Below are positions 1 to 6,896 of a DNA stretch of 8,645 bases, one piece after another (within the stretch, counting starts at the first letter, position 1; each line of letters opens with the position of its first letter). Position numbers and translations under genes: made by a program. This stretch comes from Bacteroidota bacterium (GTDB lineage: Bacteria > Bacteroidota > Bacteroidia > Chitinophagales > Chitinophagaceae). The notes beneath the pieces were generated by a model. That model worked only from the letters and a program-made list of their open reading frames with translations, was not told the origin of the DNA and ran no database searches. Location: NCBI GenBank assembly GCA_028875955.1, contig JAGWTX010000070.1, positions 1 through 8,645 of the forward strand, read 5' to 3'.

Positions 1-104
1 TGTCATGATACACTACGATTTTATATTTGGTTGATAACCGGGCGCAATCTAATAAGAAAATTGACAAATCAAGAAAGCTTTCCGGTTCCCTTTGAAAATC
101 CGGC

Positions 105-1691
105 TTATTGGAAGAGCGATAAGGCTTTCAGAACGGTTGGGTCCTTCCGGTTGCTGACTTCAAAATACCCTTCCGCCCGCCAGATCTGCCGGGCCATGAG
201 CACTTTTATTCTCTGCAGGATATCCGCCTTCAGAACCGGTGATATGTTTTGTAAGGAAATACGGTCTTTCTCTGCATAGGATACAATACCCCTCCACTCC
301 TTCTCACCGGGATTGAACCGGGCTACCAGGTCAGCGGGGGATTTCAGGCTATCAAAAAATGGCCGGTTCTGCATATAATACCGGTAGACAAATATGCCGA
401 TCGTACCCTCAAAATAGAGTTTCACCATTTTGGGATCCATCCGGGTTGTATCAAAGGGTACGAAAATATCCGGTGTGATCCCGCCTCCGCCATATACGAT
501 CTTGCCGCCTGGCGTTTTATAGGATTTGCCCGAAGGTTTTGAGGTATCCCCTTTGACCACTTCCCCATCATGGAATCGTTCGGAGAGTTCTTTTTCATAT
601 TCTTCCTTACCGTGACTGTAGGATTTCTGGATATTTCTGCCCAGGGGTGAATAATACCTGGCGATGGTTAACCGAACGGCACTTCCGTCTGTCATCTGGA
701 ACTGCTGCTGTACCAGCCCCTTCCCAAAGGAGCGGCGTCCGATAATGGTGGCCCGGTCCCAGTCCTGCAAGGCGCCTGCCAGCACTTCACTGGCGGATGC
801 GGTGCCTTCATCTATCAATACATCCAATTTACCTTTCTCAAAAATGCCATCCCTTTTACAATGGTATTCATACCTGGGAACATGTTCCCCTTCTGTATAA
901 ACGATGAGTTTGTCGCCGCTCAAAAACTCATCGGCAATATCTGTGGCTTCCTTCATCAGCCCGCCCCCATTACCGCGGAGGTCAAGGATCAGCTGTTTCA
1001 TACCCTGTTTCTGCAGTTTTTCCATCTGCTGCATGAAATTCTCATAGGTACGTTCGGCAAACTTATTGATACGCAGATAACCCGTTTCTGCATTGATCAT
1101 ATAGGCGGCATCGATCGGTGAAACGGGTATGATTCCCCTGATAATGGTAACCGATAGAATCTGGTTTCCCCGCAACAGTTCCAGCTTTACCCTGGTATCC
1201 ATCGGTCCGCGTAAGGTCTTCCGCACAGATTCGGAACTGATCGATTTGCCGGTTAAGGAGATGCTATCATTTACCTTTAAAAATTTATCCCCTACCTGAA
1301 TACCCGCTTTCTCGGAGGGCCCGTTCTCCACCACATGCATCACATTCAGGGTATCATTCAGGATCTGGAATTCTACACCGATCCCCTGAAAATTACCCAT
1401 AAGCTCCTCATTCACCTCTTTTAGCTGATCAGCCGGTATATAGACAGAATGGGGGTCCAGATGGGATAGCAGTTCATCGGCAACCACCTGGTTGATACTG
1501 TCGATAGCAACTTTGTCTACATATTTGCCTTTTACTAATTCAACCAGTTCCTGTAAGGAAGACCTTCTGTTTCCGTTGAAAAACCGGTGTCCGGCTGTTT
1601 TATCCTTTAACTGATAGCCAACCGTCATTCCAAATACCATGACCAGGGCAAAAAGAACCGGTAGCCAAATCTGCAATTTTTTACTTCCCAT
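105..1691 (-). CDS. S41 family C-terminal processing peptidase (CtpA/Prc-like) with PDZ domain
   Basis: This is a Ser/Lys-dyad protease that cuts near the C-termini of envelope proteins. With the ATG at 1689-1691 it is 528 residues; an in-frame GTG at 1698-1700 would add three residues and is less likely. A single hydrophobic segment at about residues 7-26, after a basic start (GSKK), should act as a signal anchor that places the enzyme on the outer side of the inner membrane. A PDZ domain begins near GIGVEF (about residue 104) and runs to about 185. The S41 core carries LRGNGGG (about 238-244) and the catalytic block: Ser299 in GTASASE and Lys324 in SFGKGLVQ. Their 25-residue spacing equals that of E. 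coli Prc (S430/K455). A C-terminal extension of about 100 residues follows the core, as I recall for Bacteroidota homologues. The gene is monocistronic here and divergent from the murKQ operon. The substrate cannot be told from the sequence, so I give no gene symbol. Confidence 0.95.
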   Translation of the reverse strand: MGSKKLQIWLPVLFALVMVFGMTVGYQLKDKTAGHRFFNGNRRSSLQELVELVKGKYVDKVAIDSINQVVADELLSHLDPHSVYIPADQLKEVNEELMGNFQGIGVEFQILNDTLNVMHVVENGPSEKAGIQVGDKFLKVNDSISLTGKSISSESVRKTLRGPMDTRVKLELLRGNQILSVTIIRGIIPVSPIDAAYMINAETGYLRINKFAERTYENFMQQMEKLQKQGMKQLILDLRGNGGGLMKEATDIADEFLSGDKLIVYTEGEHVPRYEYHCKRDGIFEKGKLDVLIDEGTASASEVLAGALQDWDRATIIGRRSFGKGLVQQQFQMTDGSAVRLTIARYYSPLGRNIQKSYSHGKEEYEKELSERFHDGEVVKGDTSKPSGKSYKTPGGKIVYGGGGITPDIFVPFDTTRMDPKMVKLYFEGTIGIFVYRYYMQNRPFFDSLKSPADLVARFNPGEKEWRGIVSYAEKDRISLQNISPVLKADILQRIKVLMARQIWRAEGYFEVSNRKDPTVLKALSLFQ

Positions 1692-1876
1692 AGTGAGCAC
1701 TTCAATAAATCAACAATAAAAACCCAAATATCCATATTAATGTTCGAATCAGGCCGAACCATTTGGATAGGCGGGTTCAGGGAGATTTCTGCTTTTTTTT
1801 GCAGGTCTTACTCCTTAAAAAACGCAAACTATTGCAATCTTGCCATACATTCGTAATACCATCTTAACAACATGAT
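1692..1876. promoter_or_regulatory. Divergent intergenic region between the S41 protease and murK-like gene, with weak promoter-like elements
   Basis: This 185-bp region should hold both start signals. On the minus strand, GATATTTG (1732 down to 1725) matches the Bacteroidota -7 box TAnnTTTG at all but one fixed base and would give a leader of about 28 nt for the protease. On the plus strand, TACATTCG (1846-1853) also has one mismatch and would give a leader of about 16 nt for the kinase gene. Neither has a convincing TTTG at the -33 position, so both are weak calls. A run of eight T (about 1793-1800) and short complementary pieces (GAACC 1756-1760 with GGTTC 1774-1778) are present. I see no gene here. 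Confidence 0.3.
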
Positions 1877-2716
1877 ATGCCAGTAACACTGATTGCGGAT
1901 AGCGGAGCCACCAAATGTGAATGGGCATTGGTGAAGGGGGGGAAAGCAAGTACTTTTCTTACACAGGGTATCAGTCCTTACTTTCTAACCAGCGACCAAA
2001 TAACGGCATTACTGGCAAAAGAACTCCTTCCCAAGCTAAAAAAAGCAGCTGTTACCCATATCCATTTTTATGGAACCGGGTTAGCCAATCCTGAAAATGT
2101 CAGGATCATCAAAAAAAACTTAAAAGGTTTTTTTCCGAAAGCAAAAATCGAGGTGGAGACCGATATCCTGGCCACCGCAAGGGCTTTGTGCGGAAAGAAA
2201 AAAGGGATTGCCTGCGGACTGGGTACCGGAACGATTTCCTGTTATTATGATGGGAAAAAGATTGTAAAAACCAGTCCGGGACTGGGTTATATCCTGGGGG
2301 ATGAAGGCAGTGGCGCTTATCTGGGCAAAAAGGTCATCCAATATTATCTCTACCAGACTTTTGATGAGGAACTCAAAACCGCTTTTGAAAAAAGGTTCCG
2401 GGTTTCTTCGGTAGAAATACTGGACCATGTTTACAAACAACCGTTAGCCAACAGATACCTGGCTTCTTTTGCCATTTTTCTGGCAGAGAACAGGGGACAT
2501 TACATGATTGAAAACATTATTGAAGACGGGTTGAACGATTTTTTCTTCACCCATTTGTATAAATACAGCGAAAGCTGGACCCTACCCATTCATTTTACCG
2601 GCAGTATTGCATTTGGATTTAGGGATGTATTAAAGGACCTTTGCCATTCCTATGAACTTGAATTGGGGAAAGTGATCAAAGCACCGATGAAGGGATTATT
2701 AGCGTATCACCGATAA
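1877..2716 (+). CDS. BadF/BadG/BcrA/BcrD-family amino-sugar kinase, probably MurNAc/GlcNAc kinase (MurK-like)
   Basis: This ASKHA-fold sugar kinase of 279 residues probably phosphorylates MurNAc (or GlcNAc/glucosamine) at O-6 with ATP in the cytoplasm. Seen in the sequence: phosphate-1 loop DSGATK (residues 8-13); GTGLANPEN (66-74); an ETD segment whose Asp96 is the likely catalytic base position; phosphate-2 loop GLGTGT (114-119); GLGYILGDEGSGAYLG (135-150), typical of this family; and an adenosine-side TGSIAFGF (241-248). The length fits the family. It lies 9 nt before murQ, which needs MurNAc-6-phosphate. Established cases of a BadF-type MurK acting with MurQ are Clostridium acetobutylicum and Tannerella forsythia, so MurNAc is the favoured substrate. 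Databases often name such proteins N-acetylglucosamine kinase. The family is certain; the substrate rests on the neighbour. An out-of-frame ATG lies 5 nt upstream (1872). Confidence 0.85.
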   Translation: MPVTLIADSGATKCEWALVKGGKASTFLTQGISPYFLTSDQITALLAKELLPKLKKAAVTHIHFYGTGLANPENVRIIKKNLKGFFPKAKIEVETDILATARALCGKKKGIACGLGTGTISCYYDGKKIVKTSPGLGYILGDEGSGAYLGKKVIQYYLYQTFDEELKTAFEKRFRVSSVEILDHVYKQPLANRYLASFAIFLAENRGHYMIENIIEDGLNDFFFTHLYKYSESWTLPIHFTGSIAFGFRDVLKDLCHSYELELGKVIKAPMKGLLAYHR

Positions 2717-2725
2717 AAAACTGGT

Positions 2726-3547
2726 ATGTCAGCATTTATTAAAGTAACGGAAGAATCGTCTACTTACCGGCATCTCGAAAAGATGACCATTCTGGAAATA
2801 TTGGAAAACATCAATAAAGAAGACCGAACGGTACCTGATGCCGTAAGCAAAGCCATTCCACAGATTGAAAAACTCGTTTCTGCCATCAGTGACAAAATGC
2901 TGGCAGGCGGACGATTATTCTATATAGGTGCCGGTACCAGCGGCAGATTGGGAATTGTGGATGCAAGTGAATGTCCGCCAACCTTTGGAGTACCTTACGG
3001 TTTGGTGATTGCTTTGATCGCCGGTGGCGAAAAAGCCATTACGCAGGCGGTCGAGTTTGCCGAAGACAGTACGGAAGACGGATGGATGGATCTGCAGAAA
3101 CATTTTATCAGCGATAAGGATGTCGTGGTTGGTCTGGCTGCCAGTGGAACAACCCCCTATGTGATCGGCGCCCTGAAAGAATGCAGGAAAAGAGGCATCA
3201 TCACCGGCAGTATCAGCTGTAACCCCAACTCACCGGTATCGGAAGATGCCGATTTTCCCGTGGAAGTTGTCGTAGGACCGGAATTTGTAACCGGAAGCAC
3301 CCGGATGAAAAGCGGTACCGCCCAGAAACTGGTACTGAATATGATTTCCACATCCATCATGATCCAACTGGGCAGGGTTGAGGATAATAAAATGGTGAAC
3401 ATGCAGTTAAGCAATGTGAAACTGGTGGACAGGGGGGTGAAGATGGTGATGGACGGACTATCCCTGAACGATTACGAAAAGGCAAAAGACCTTTTGTTAA
3501 AACATGGCAGTGTAAAAAAAGCGGTGGAAGCTGCTACTGCCTTATAG
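2726..3547 (+). CDS. murQ: N-acetylmuramic acid 6-phosphate etherase
   Basis: MurQ splits the lactyl ether of MurNAc-6-phosphate to give GlcNAc-6-phosphate and D-lactate, the committed step of MurNAc salvage, in the cytoplasm. The protein is 273 residues and nearly all of it is the SIS sugar-phosphate isomerase fold. Clear MurQ signatures are IGAGTSGRLGIVDASECPPTFG-type residues at 67-88, VVGLAASGTTPYVIGAL (134-150), NPNSPVS (166-172) and GPEFVTGSTRMKSGTAQK (184-201). Glu82 and Glu113 sit 31 residues apart, as do the E. coli active-site residues Glu83 and Glu114. It is about 25 residues shorter than E. coli MurQ, with the loss at the C-terminal helical tail; the end looks natural rather than frameshifted. 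It follows the kinase gene by 9 nt and precedes the unknown gene by 8 nt, so the three are very likely one operon. Confidence 0.95.
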   Translation: MSAFIKVTEESSTYRHLEKMTILEILENINKEDRTVPDAVSKAIPQIEKLVSAISDKMLAGGRLFYIGAGTSGRLGIVDASECPPTFGVPYGLVIALIAGGEKAITQAVEFAEDSTEDGWMDLQKHFISDKDVVVGLAASGTTPYVIGALKECRKRGIITGSISCNPNSPVSEDADFPVEVVVGPEFVTGSTRMKSGTAQKLVLNMISTSIMIQLGRVEDNKMVNMQLSNVKLVDRGVKMVMDGLSLNDYEKAKDLLLKHGSVKKAVEAATAL

Positions 3548-3555
3548 GAGCCTGT

Positions 3556-4119
3556 ATGCACGAGATAGAACCCTTTTATAACTGGCGGCACATCTATATA
3601 GCGGAAGAGGATCCGCGCTCACCTTTTTTTGGCAGGAAATACAGCGAATTCGAATACTCACAGACTGTTTACAATTACTATATCCATCCGCAATGGGATG
3701 ATTTCGGCAGCAGGACGCTGTATATGAAAATCATCTATACCGACTATGAACTCAATTTCGCCATTATTGAATTGCTGGGTGAATGGAATGATGCCATTGA
3801 GAATGATATCATGGAATTAAAAAGGGAGATATTCGACCTTCTCTATCAACAGGGGATCTACAAATACATACTGATCACCGAAAACGTACTCAATTTTCAC
3901 AGCAGTGACAAGGAGTATTACCAGGAATGGTATGAGGAAGTGAGCGAAATGAATGGCTGGATCGTTTCCATAAACATGCCGGAAGCCACCCAGCAGGATT
4001 TCAGAAAAAAGAAACTCAATTATTTTATCGAGCTGATGACCATTGATGAATGGCGTATCTACAAACCCTATCACCTGTTCCGGAAAATTGACGATGAGTT
4101 GATGAAACGGCTGGACTAA
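3556..4119 (+). CDS. Conserved-type hypothetical protein, third gene of the murK-murQ operon
   Basis: I do not recognise a named family for this 187-residue protein. It has no signal peptide and no membrane segment. It is rich in Tyr, Trp, Asp and Glu, with many aromatic residues in the first 65 positions (for example YNYYIHPQWDDFG around 39-51). The middle reads as alternating strand and helix: a strand NFAIIELLG (about 69-77), a long acidic/amphipathic helix, a strand KYILITENVL, another helix, and a strand GWIVSINM. This layout is loosely reminiscent of STAS-type alpha/beta domains, but that is only a guess from pattern. The start is supported by GGAG at 3547-3550, five nt before the ATG, which shares its first G with the murQ stop codon. 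The 8-nt gap implies co-transcription with murQ, so a role linked to MurNAc salvage is possible but unproven. Confidence 0.85.
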   Translation: MHEIEPFYNWRHIYIAEEDPRSPFFGRKYSEFEYSQTVYNYYIHPQWDDFGSRTLYMKIIYTDYELNFAIIELLGEWNDAIENDIMELKREIFDLLYQQGIYKYILITENVLNFHSSDKEYYQEWYEEVSEMNGWIVSINMPEATQQDFRKKKLNYFIELMTIDEWRIYKPYHLFRKIDDELMKRLD

Positions 4120-4156
4120 GAACGGGCAACTTACTGTTTCATCTTTTATCGTTCGG

Positions 4157-4741
4157 TCAACGGTTCTCCTCATTCAGCATCTTCTCGATCCTGGTATCCG
4201 GTATCAGCCAGATAACCGCAACCAGGGCATACAGGGTGATACTCATCCAACTTTGTACAAATGCCAGCGCAATGGCAAGGGCATAAATAAATACGGAGAT
4301 TTTCCCCTTGAAATCATTGCCCACGGCTTTGGCCAGTGTGGCATCTTTCCCATGCAAATGAATCAGGCATTGTTCCAGGATATAATAGGCAACACCTGCC
4401 ATAAAAAGCACCACCCCGAAAAAAGCCGTTGGCAGGGGACTGAAATGATATTCACCCATCCAACGGGAGGTAAAGGGCATCAGTGAAAGCCAGAAAAGAA
4501 GATGACTGTTGGCCCACATCACTTTACCATTGATTTTATGGATGGTATGCATCAGGTGGTGATGATTGTTCCAATAGATCCCTATATAGATAAAACTGAG
4601 CAGGTAATTCAGTAAAACGGGAAGCAGGGTTTGTGCCGATGCCCAGTCGTCCCCATGCGGCACTTTTATTTCCAAAACCATAATGGTGATCACGATGGCC
4701 AGAACACCATCGCTAAAGGCTTCGAGTCTTCCTTTTCCCAT
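4157..4741 (-). CDS. TMEM175/DUF1211-family integral membrane protein (putative K+ channel)
   Basis: This 194-residue protein has six predicted membrane segments (about 9-27, 39-57, 77-93, 103-123, 148-163, 165-183). The first helix carries the family hallmark R-x3-FSDG-x2-AI (Arg5 and Phe9-Ser10-Asp11-Gly12), followed by VITIMVLEIKVP. Bacterial TMEM175 proteins characterised so far are tetrameric, K+-selective channels of the inner membrane with a pore lined by helix 1, so K+ leak or homeostasis is the likely role. The conserved-looking NNHHHLMH stretch follows helix 2. The length is normal for the single-repeat bacterial form. It is convergent with the murKQ operon (37 nt between stops) and divergent from the small basic gene, so it is probably transcribed alone. 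No clear TAnnTTTG promoter is visible upstream. Confidence 0.88.
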   Translation of the reverse strand: MGKGRLEAFSDGVLAIVITIMVLEIKVPHGDDWASAQTLLPVLLNYLLSFIYIGIYWNNHHHLMHTIHKINGKVMWANSHLLFWLSLMPFTSRWMGEYHFSPLPTAFFGVVLFMAGVAYYILEQCLIHLHGKDATLAKAVGNDFKGKISVFIYALAIALAFVQSWMSITLYALVAVIWLIPDTRIEKMLNEENR

Positions 4742-4772
4742 AGTTTGTTTTTTTGCATTGTAAGAAATCCGC

Positions 4773-4792
4773 TGATGTTTTTTTAAACATCA
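4773..4792. repeat. Perfect 8-bp inverted repeat with T4 loop
   Basis: TGATGTTT (4773-4780) and AAACATCA (4785-4792) are exact complements around a TTTT loop. The repeat lies in the 125-bp divergent region, 32 nt before the TMEM175-like start on the minus strand and 94 nt before the small basic gene. It could be an operator or a leader hairpin of the channel gene. It has no U-tract in the position expected of a terminator on either strand. Confidence 0.5.
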
Positions 4793-4808
4793 TTGGGTCT
4801 CATTTGTA

Positions 4809-4838
4809 TTTGAAAATACATATTTTAGCCTACCTTAG
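4809..4838 (+). promoter_or_regulatory. Bacteroidota-type promoter of the small basic gene
   Basis: TTTG at 4809-4812 is followed after 18 nt by TACCTTAG at 4831-4838, which matches the -7 consensus TAnnTTTG except at one fixed base. The predicted start near 4844 leaves a leader of about 22 nt before the ATG at 4867. The -33 box lies inside a palindrome, GTATTT-GA-AAATAC (4806-4819), that could be an operator. Confidence 0.5.
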
Positions 4839-4866
4839 TATACAATTCAGACTAAAACAGTTTCCT

Positions 4867-5025
4867 ATGTCATTACCGGTAAACAATAAAAACAGCGGAA
4901 AGCCCGGAAGCAAGGGCCCCAAGGGCGGCTTACAGGGTTCAAAATTCATTGCCAAACCCAATGCTGCCAAAGCAATGGGTGGTGGTAAAAAACCAATCAA
5001 AACAGGGGGATCCAGGGGTAGCTGA
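4867..5025 (+). CDS. Small basic Gly/Lys-rich protein of 52 residues, unknown function
   Basis: I do not recognise a characterised homologue. The ATG at 4867 is chosen because a promoter-like pair lies just upstream. The open frame runs back to an ATG at 4753, but the extra 38 residues are hydrophobic and untypical and would include the promoter. The 52-residue product has ten Lys and one Arg and no Asp or Glu, so its net charge is near +11. It also has twelve Gly and repeated K-P-G/K-G-P steps and no Cys or Trp, so it is probably disordered. This composition suggests binding to nucleic acid, ribosome or another polyanion, but that is inference. No Shine-Dalgarno sequence is seen. A strong hairpin 35 nt after the stop closes the unit, so it appears to be a stand-alone transcript. 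Regular codon use, a promoter and a terminator argue for a real gene. Confidence 0.7.
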   Translation: MSLPVNNKNSGKPGSKGPKGGLQGSKFIAKPNAAKAMGGGKKPIKTGGSRGS

Positions 5026-5059
5026 TCCTGACGATGGGTTTCCCGTTTACAAAAAAGAA

Positions 5060-5105
5060 GCCGCAGATTGACAGATGATCTTGAAAGCATCTGTGGATCT
5101 GCGGC
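5060..5105. terminator. Bidirectional hairpin terminator between the small basic gene and hutU
   Basis: A long stem forms from GCCGCAGAT (5060-5068) with ATCTGCGGC (5097-5105) and, inside it, ACAGATG (5071-5077) with CATCTGT (5088-5094), around a 10-nt loop. Only the two-base step between the stems is imperfect. On the minus strand it is followed by TTCTTTTTTG, an excellent U-tract for ending hutU. On the plus strand it is followed by ATTTTATT, adequate for the small gene. The two genes converge on it. Confidence 0.88.
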
Positions 5106-5129
5106 ATTTTATTGGATTTCCTGTGATCC

Positions 5130-6806
5130 TTACAATAGCCGATCGTTTATGGATAATCCATGTTTCCTAAGATGATCCAGCGCGATATCATATCCTGCAT
5201 CTGCATGACGGATCACCCCCATTCCCGGATCATTTCGTAATACCCTTTTCAATCTTTGCTCCGCTGCATCGGTTCCATCGGCCACAATCACCATACCTGC
5301 ATGGATGCTGTACCCCATTCCCACGCCACCTCCGTGATGCAGACTTACCCAACTGGCGCCCCCGGCCGTATTGACCAGGGCATTCAAAACCGGCCAGTCT
5401 GCCACGGCATCTGACCCATCCAACATGGCTTCCGTTTCACGATTGGGTGAAGCAACAGAACCCGTATCCAGGTGGTCCCTGCCAATGACAATGGGTGCTT
5501 TTACTTTCCCCGATCTGACCAGTTCATTAAACGCAAGACCGGCTTTTTCCCTTTCGCCCTGGCCCAGCCAGCAGATCCTGGCAGGCAAACCCTGAAAGGC
5601 GATTCTTTCCCTGGCCATTTTCATCCATCTTTGTAAACTCCTGTTTTCCGGGAACAGTTCCATAATCACCTGATCCGTTACCGCAATATCTGCAGGATCA
5701 CCACTCAAAGCCACCCACCGGAACGGCCCCTTCCCTTCACAAAAAAGCGGACGGATATATGCCGGCACAAATCCCGGAAAATCAAAGGCGTTTTGTAATC
5801 CATGTTCCTGCGCCCTTGCCCTGAGGTTGTTTCCATAATCAAAGGTAACCGCCCCTTTTTGCCGGAGAGCCAGCATCAGTTCCACATGGCGTTTCATACT
5901 ATCGTAACTAAGCGCGAGATAGGCTTCGGGATCTTTTTCCCGTAACACATTGGCCGCTTCATTTGTCAGGGTGTGAGGCAGATAACCAATCAGGGGATCA
6001 TGTGCTGACGTCTGATCGGTGAGCACATCCACCACCACATTTCTTTCCAAAATCCTTTCCAGTAAATGCACCGCGTTACAGAGAACGCCGATACTCAGGG
6101 CTTCTTTTCTGGATTTGGCAGCCAGCGCGGCATCAATGGCTTCATCAATATCCAGGTATTTGCAATCGAGGTATTTTGTCTCCAGTCTTTTATCAATCCG
6201 CCACTCTTCCACTTCTGCTACCAGACAAACCCCATCGCACATGGTAACCGATAAGGGTTGGGCACCACCCATACCCCCCAGTCCGGCAGTGACACAGAGT
6301 TTCCCTTTCAAGGTTCCGCCAAAATGTTTATCGGCAACCGCTGCAAAAGTTTCATAAGTGCCCTGTACAATTCCCTGCGAACCTATATAGATCCAACTGC
6401 CTGCCGTCATCTGTCCATACATCATCAACCCTTTTTTCTCCAGTTCGTTAAAATGCTCCCAGGTTGCCCATTTGGGTACCAGCTGCGAGTTGGACAACAA
6501 TACCCTGGGTGCATCGGGATGGGTTCTCAGGATACCCACAGGTTTTCCGCTTTGTATCAGCAGGGTTTCATCCGATTCCAGATCCTTCAAGGCTTTCAGG
6601 ATCAAATCCAGGCTTTCAAAATTTCTGGCAGCTTTTCCCCTACCTCCATAAACAATCAGGTCATCGGGTCTTTCCGCCACTTCCGGATCCAGGTTATTCA
6701 ACAACATCCGAAGCGCAGCTTCCTGTATCCAACCCTTACAATTGAGTTTTGTACCGGTAGGCGTCTTGTAGGCGATGGGGTCATACTTACGGATAGTTGT
6801 AATCAT
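5130..6806 (-). CDS. hutU: Urocanate hydratase
   Basis: HutU (urocanase) adds water to urocanate to form 4-imidazolone-5-propionate, the second step of histidine degradation, using tightly bound NAD+ as electrophile in the cytoplasm. The 558-residue product is full length. Visible marks are YGGRGKAARN (53-62), QMTAGSWIYIGSQGIVQGT (132-150), the Rossmann loop GLGGMGGAQP (175-184), LPARICWLGQG with Cys412 matching the active-site region of Pseudomonas putida urocanase (Cys410), and the C-terminal block WVSLHHGGGVGMGYSIHAG (486-504). The ATG at 6804-6806 fits the family N-terminus (MITTIRKYDPIAYKTPTGT). The frame stays open to 6854, but those 16 extra codons are untypical and enter a repeat element. 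No other hut gene is adjacent: upstream is a small TPR gene and downstream a terminator. The start has no clear Shine-Dalgarno sequence. Confidence 0.97.
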   Translation of the reverse strand: MITTIRKYDPIAYKTPTGTKLNCKGWIQEAALRMLLNNLDPEVAERPDDLIVYGGRGKAARNFESLDLILKALKDLESDETLLIQSGKPVGILRTHPDAPRVLLSNSQLVPKWATWEHFNELEKKGLMMYGQMTAGSWIYIGSQGIVQGTYETFAAVADKHFGGTLKGKLCVTAGLGGMGGAQPLSVTMCDGVCLVAEVEEWRIDKRLETKYLDCKYLDIDEAIDAALAAKSRKEALSIGVLCNAVHLLERILERNVVVDVLTDQTSAHDPLIGYLPHTLTNEAANVLREKDPEAYLALSYDSMKRHVELMLALRQKGAVTFDYGNNLRARAQEHGLQNAFDFPGFVPAYIRPLFCEGKGPFRWVALSGDPADIAVTDQVIMELFPENRSLQRWMKMARERIAFQGLPARICWLGQGEREKAGLAFNELVRSGKVKAPIVIGRDHLDTGSVASPNRETEAMLDGSDAVADWPVLNALVNTAGGASWVSLHHGGGVGMGYSIHAGMVIVADGTDAAEQRLKRVLRNDPGMGVIRHADAGYDIALDHLRKHGLSINDRLL

Positions 6807-6831
6807 TGGGCAATCATTTCTTAATATCGTT

Positions 6832-6896
6832 AAAAGTAAAAATTCAAAAGGCAAAAATTTGTTTTGACTTTTTACTTTTGACTTTTGACTTTTTAC
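6832..6896. repeat. A/T-rich heptamer-repeat element forming a long hairpin
   Basis: Five contiguous 7-bp units occupy 6862-6896: TTTTGAC, TTTTTAC, TTTTGAC, TTTTGAC, TTTTTAC. Two further units in the opposite orientation (GTAAAAA 6836-6842, TTCAAAA 6843-6849) precede them. As a result 6832-6849 pairs with 6862-6879 over 18 positions with a single mismatch (6843/6868), around a 12-nt loop. A 16-bp direct repeat (6862-6877 and 6883-6898) arises from the units and ends inside the stop codon of the TPR gene. It sits between two minus-strand genes, so it could weaken or end read-through into hutU. It could also be a dispersed small repeat. Confidence 0.8.

Noticed and set aside
22..29. TATATTTG, an exact -7 box match near the left edge, with an open frame from 31
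   Set aside because: The -33 position falls at or outside the window edge and the frame overlaps the protease 3' end without any protein-like features.
1..104. Terminator or other element downstream of the S41 protease
   Set aside because: The 10-bp palindrome GAAAGCTTTC (73-82) is present, but it has no loop or U-tract suited to a terminator, and nothing else stands out.
1692..1700. GTG start at 1700 for the S41 protease, adding three residues
   Set aside because: An ATG at 1691 lies directly downstream and gives a typical short basic start before the hydrophobic anchor.
1742..1750. GTTCGAATC, which looks like a tRNA T-loop
   Set aside because: The flanking bases do not form a T-stem, and no acceptor or anticodon arm can be placed around it.
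4120..4156. Possible terminator between the convergent 187-residue gene and the TMEM175-like gene
   Set aside because: Only 5-bp complements (for example GAACG with CGTTC) are found in the 37-bp gap, with no proper U-tract.
4753..4866. Longer 90-residue version of the small basic protein
   Set aside because: The added 38 residues do not resemble the rest and would be encoded by the promoter region itself.
6258..6824. Open frame of 188 residues on the plus strand
   Set aside because: It is antisense to the strongly conserved hutU coding region and has no recognisable features.
6807..6854. N-terminal extension of urocanate hydratase by 16 residues
   Set aside because: The extension is hydrophobic, runs into the heptamer element and precedes the family-typical start MITTIRKYDP.
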